The notes under the pieces are model-generated. The model searched no databases. It was not told where the DNA came from and saw nothing but the letters and a program-made list of their open reading frames with translations. Source: a virus. Taken from it: a DNA stretch of 25,176 bases. Each line of letters begins with the position of its first letter. The first letter of the stretch is position 1. The position numbers and the translations under genes were made by a program. The stretch spans positions 1-25,176 of IMG/VR virus record IMGVR_UViG_3300047640_000006, one strand, 5' to 3'. Below, piece after piece: positions 23,785 through 25,176 of this stretch.

Positions 23785-25059
23785 TTATGCGCTCGCGATC
23801 CAGAATGGTTTCTTAGGTTTGATTTGGTTGACGGGATCGGTGGCACGTGCCAACGACATAACTAGAGAGGCGCAGGCGTCGATCTTTTCTCGCTTGCGAT
23901 CTCGGGCTGGTTTGATAAATCCGGTTCCCGGCTGGGTGTTCCAGCGAAGGTTTGAAATCTGCCATCTCATGCAAGGATTGCCAGAATGAGCAAACTCTCG
24001 GCGCAGAACCTTGCGCATAAGTTCCTGGCAGGGGGCATTCATTTTGGCGAATGACTGGGGATAGTCAACGAGCTTGTTCATTGGGAAGCCAGACTCACCC
24101 AGCATCCGGATCAACTCAGATGACCAGGCTGCATCGTAGGCAATCTCGCGGAGGTCGAATAACTTGGTTATCGTGGTGATTTGGTCGGCGATGTACCGCA
24201 CATCGGTCAGGTTCCCAGGTGTTGGAACGATGAAGCCATCGCGGGCAAAAATATCGTAAGGGACATGGTCGCGCTTTACGCGGTCCTGAATGTTATCCGC
24301 CGGGCACCACAAATACTCTAAAATTGACCACTTTTCGGTCGTTTTAGAGGGCGGAAACAGTAATACTAGGGCAGAAGTGTCAACTTTGGGTGCTAAGTCG
24401 ATGCCACCAAAACAAGCCCGGCCTTTGAGGGATTCGATTAGCTCAGCGCGGAGGCGCTTTGGGTCGGGATGGGTAGAGAGGGGCTCCGTGCAGCAAGCGT
24501 CCCAGGTCTCGATGTCGAGGGCTGGCAAACTTGCTGCATCACTCCACAAATTCATGCGGAACCGGAGAAACTCACCTAGGGCTGTTGGTTTGCCTTGACT
24601 TTCTGCATACTGATTCTCTAAGGCGGATAGGGGCAGGATGTAGCCGAGGGAAGGGTTGGGCTTTACCCAATTCTTCCGGTCTTTGTAGGAATCTTTGGGG
24701 TCCATGCAGAAGATAAAACCGGTGACCTCATCATCCTCGATCATTCCGTCGAGGATGCGAGTTATATACTCTCGCTCACCCCAGCAAAGTGTGGATTTGT
24801 TCTCGTTCGCACCGGCAGTTGTGATGCTCCACAGTAGGGGCTGTTTGCGTGTATCGCCGCCATATCTTAGGATGCTCCATAGGTTATCCGTAAGTTTCCA
24901 ACGATGAAGTTCGTCGCAGCAGGCCATGGAGACTACCTGGCCATCGGATGAGTCAGCACCGCGTGCCATTGGAGTGAGGCGTGAGTTAGTCTCGGAGACA
25001 AACAACGAGAGCACAGGAGAGTTGCCATACTTATGGATGGCTGCACTCAGTGTCATCAA
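23785..25059 (-). CDS. terL: Terminase large subunit, N-terminally incomplete
   Basis: A 424-residue remainder of a COG4626-type terminase. Walker B is ACCDELHRW (Asp49, Glu50), preceded by the typical SRLTPMARGADSSDGQ, and the coupling motif is SITTAG at about 78-83. The RNase H-like nuclease acids are in FGGIDLAPKVDTSAL, EIAYDAAWSSELI and KIDACASLVMSL. The Walker A P-loop and about 110-130 residues that should precede it are absent: an in-frame TGA (25060-25062) stands directly before the TTG/ATG pair, and the 117 bases upstream encode nothing like a terminase. No ribosome site precedes the ATG at 25056. The full enzyme pumps DNA into the head and cuts it. Here it may be a downstream exon of an intron-split gene, or a broken gene. 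Confidence 0.88.
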   Translation of the reverse strand: MMTLSAAIHKYGNSPVLSLFVSETNSRLTPMARGADSSDGQVVSMACCDELHRWKLTDNLWSILRYGGDTRKQPLLWSITTAGANENKSTLCWGEREYITRILDGMIEDDEVTGFIFCMDPKDSYKDRKNWVKPNPSLGYILPLSALENQYAESQGKPTALGEFLRFRMNLWSDAASLPALDIETWDACCTEPLSTHPDPKRLRAELIESLKGRACFGGIDLAPKVDTSALVLLFPPSKTTEKWSILEYLWCPADNIQDRVKRDHVPYDIFARDGFIVPTPGNLTDVRYIADQITTITKLFDLREIAYDAAWSSELIRMLGESGFPMNKLVDYPQSFAKMNAPCQELMRKVLRREFAHSGNPCMRWQISNLRWNTQPGTGFIKPARDRKREKIDACASLVMSLARATDPVNQIKPKKPFWIASA

Positions 25060-25176
25060 TCATCTGAAAGCGTAGTTTTCTGAGCAATTGCCGGTATAGA
25101 AAAGCTTGATATCATCCGCGCCGAAGGCGCAATCATCGGTCGCTCATCGTCAGCAATGCCGGAAGTTGTAAGGTAT
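25060..25176 (-). other. Non-terminase sequence before the truncated terminase
   Basis: All three minus frames were read. The terminase frame gives stops, then TDDCAFGADDIKLFYTGNCS and a final stop at 25060-25062. A second frame is open from the window edge to two adjacent stops but shows no P-loop. The third has several stops. One GC-rich small hairpin (GCGC CTTCG GCGC) is present. The stretch is compatible with the 3' part of an intron or of another inserted element, but the piece is too short to identify. Confidence 0.35.

Noticed and set aside
1-25176. CRISPR arrays, tRNA genes, integrase and attachment sites
   Set aside because: Reading both strands showed no spaced direct repeats, no cloverleaf with a CCA-type end and no recombinase, so none is claimed.

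Overview
The window is the packaging, virion-assembly and lysis part of a tailed dsDNA phage or prophage (Caudoviricetes). Almost every gene is on the minus strand, so the functional order runs from high to low coordinates. A tape measure protein, a tail tube protein, a frameshifted tail assembly chaperone and a GTA-type tail tip, with no sheath gene, indicate a long, flexible, non-contractile (siphovirus) tail. The tail-tip set (DUF2460, DUF2163, NlpC/P60 hydrolase, large tip protein) is the module known from Rhodobacter gene transfer agent and many phages of Gram-negative hosts. A Gram-negative host is therefore inferred, but nothing visible fixes the genus.

Layout: 25060-25176 is a short stretch with no gene placed. 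Then come terminase large subunit (23785-25059, without its Walker A half), a small HTH protein (23433-23783), an HK97-type portal (21734-23413) and a ClpP-like prohead protease with an acidic EEPI repeat tail (20955-21731). After a 14-base gap follow the head-tail connector (20227-20940), head closure protein (19859-20230), tail terminator (19446-19862), HK97 gp10-like protein (18865-19332), a 58-residue protein, a family 2 glycosyltransferase (17955-18695) and the tail tube protein (17533-17952). Next are the two-frame tail chaperone (16604-17475), a GIY-YIG homing endonuclease (15827-16570), the tape measure protein (13362-15884), the GTA-like tip genes (8199-13365), two large fibre-type proteins (2218-8161), a holin-like protein and a lysozyme-like endolysin (1408-2216), and a winged-helix replication-initiator-like gene (698-1426). 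One plus-strand gene (109-669) converges on it.

The genes form one tightly packed, probably co-transcribed late operon: most junctions overlap or are only a few bases long. Packaging, head maturation, neck and tail genes are in the classical order, with one striking exception: there is no major capsid protein between the protease and the connector, where it is expected, and no capsid-like protein elsewhere in the window. The other main observations are a terminase whose N-terminal ATPase half is cut off by an in-frame stop, a glycosyltransferase inside the neck/tail module, and two translation-start regions (fibre and tail chaperone) whose Shine-Dalgarno sequences lie in perfect hairpins with a TAGGG core.
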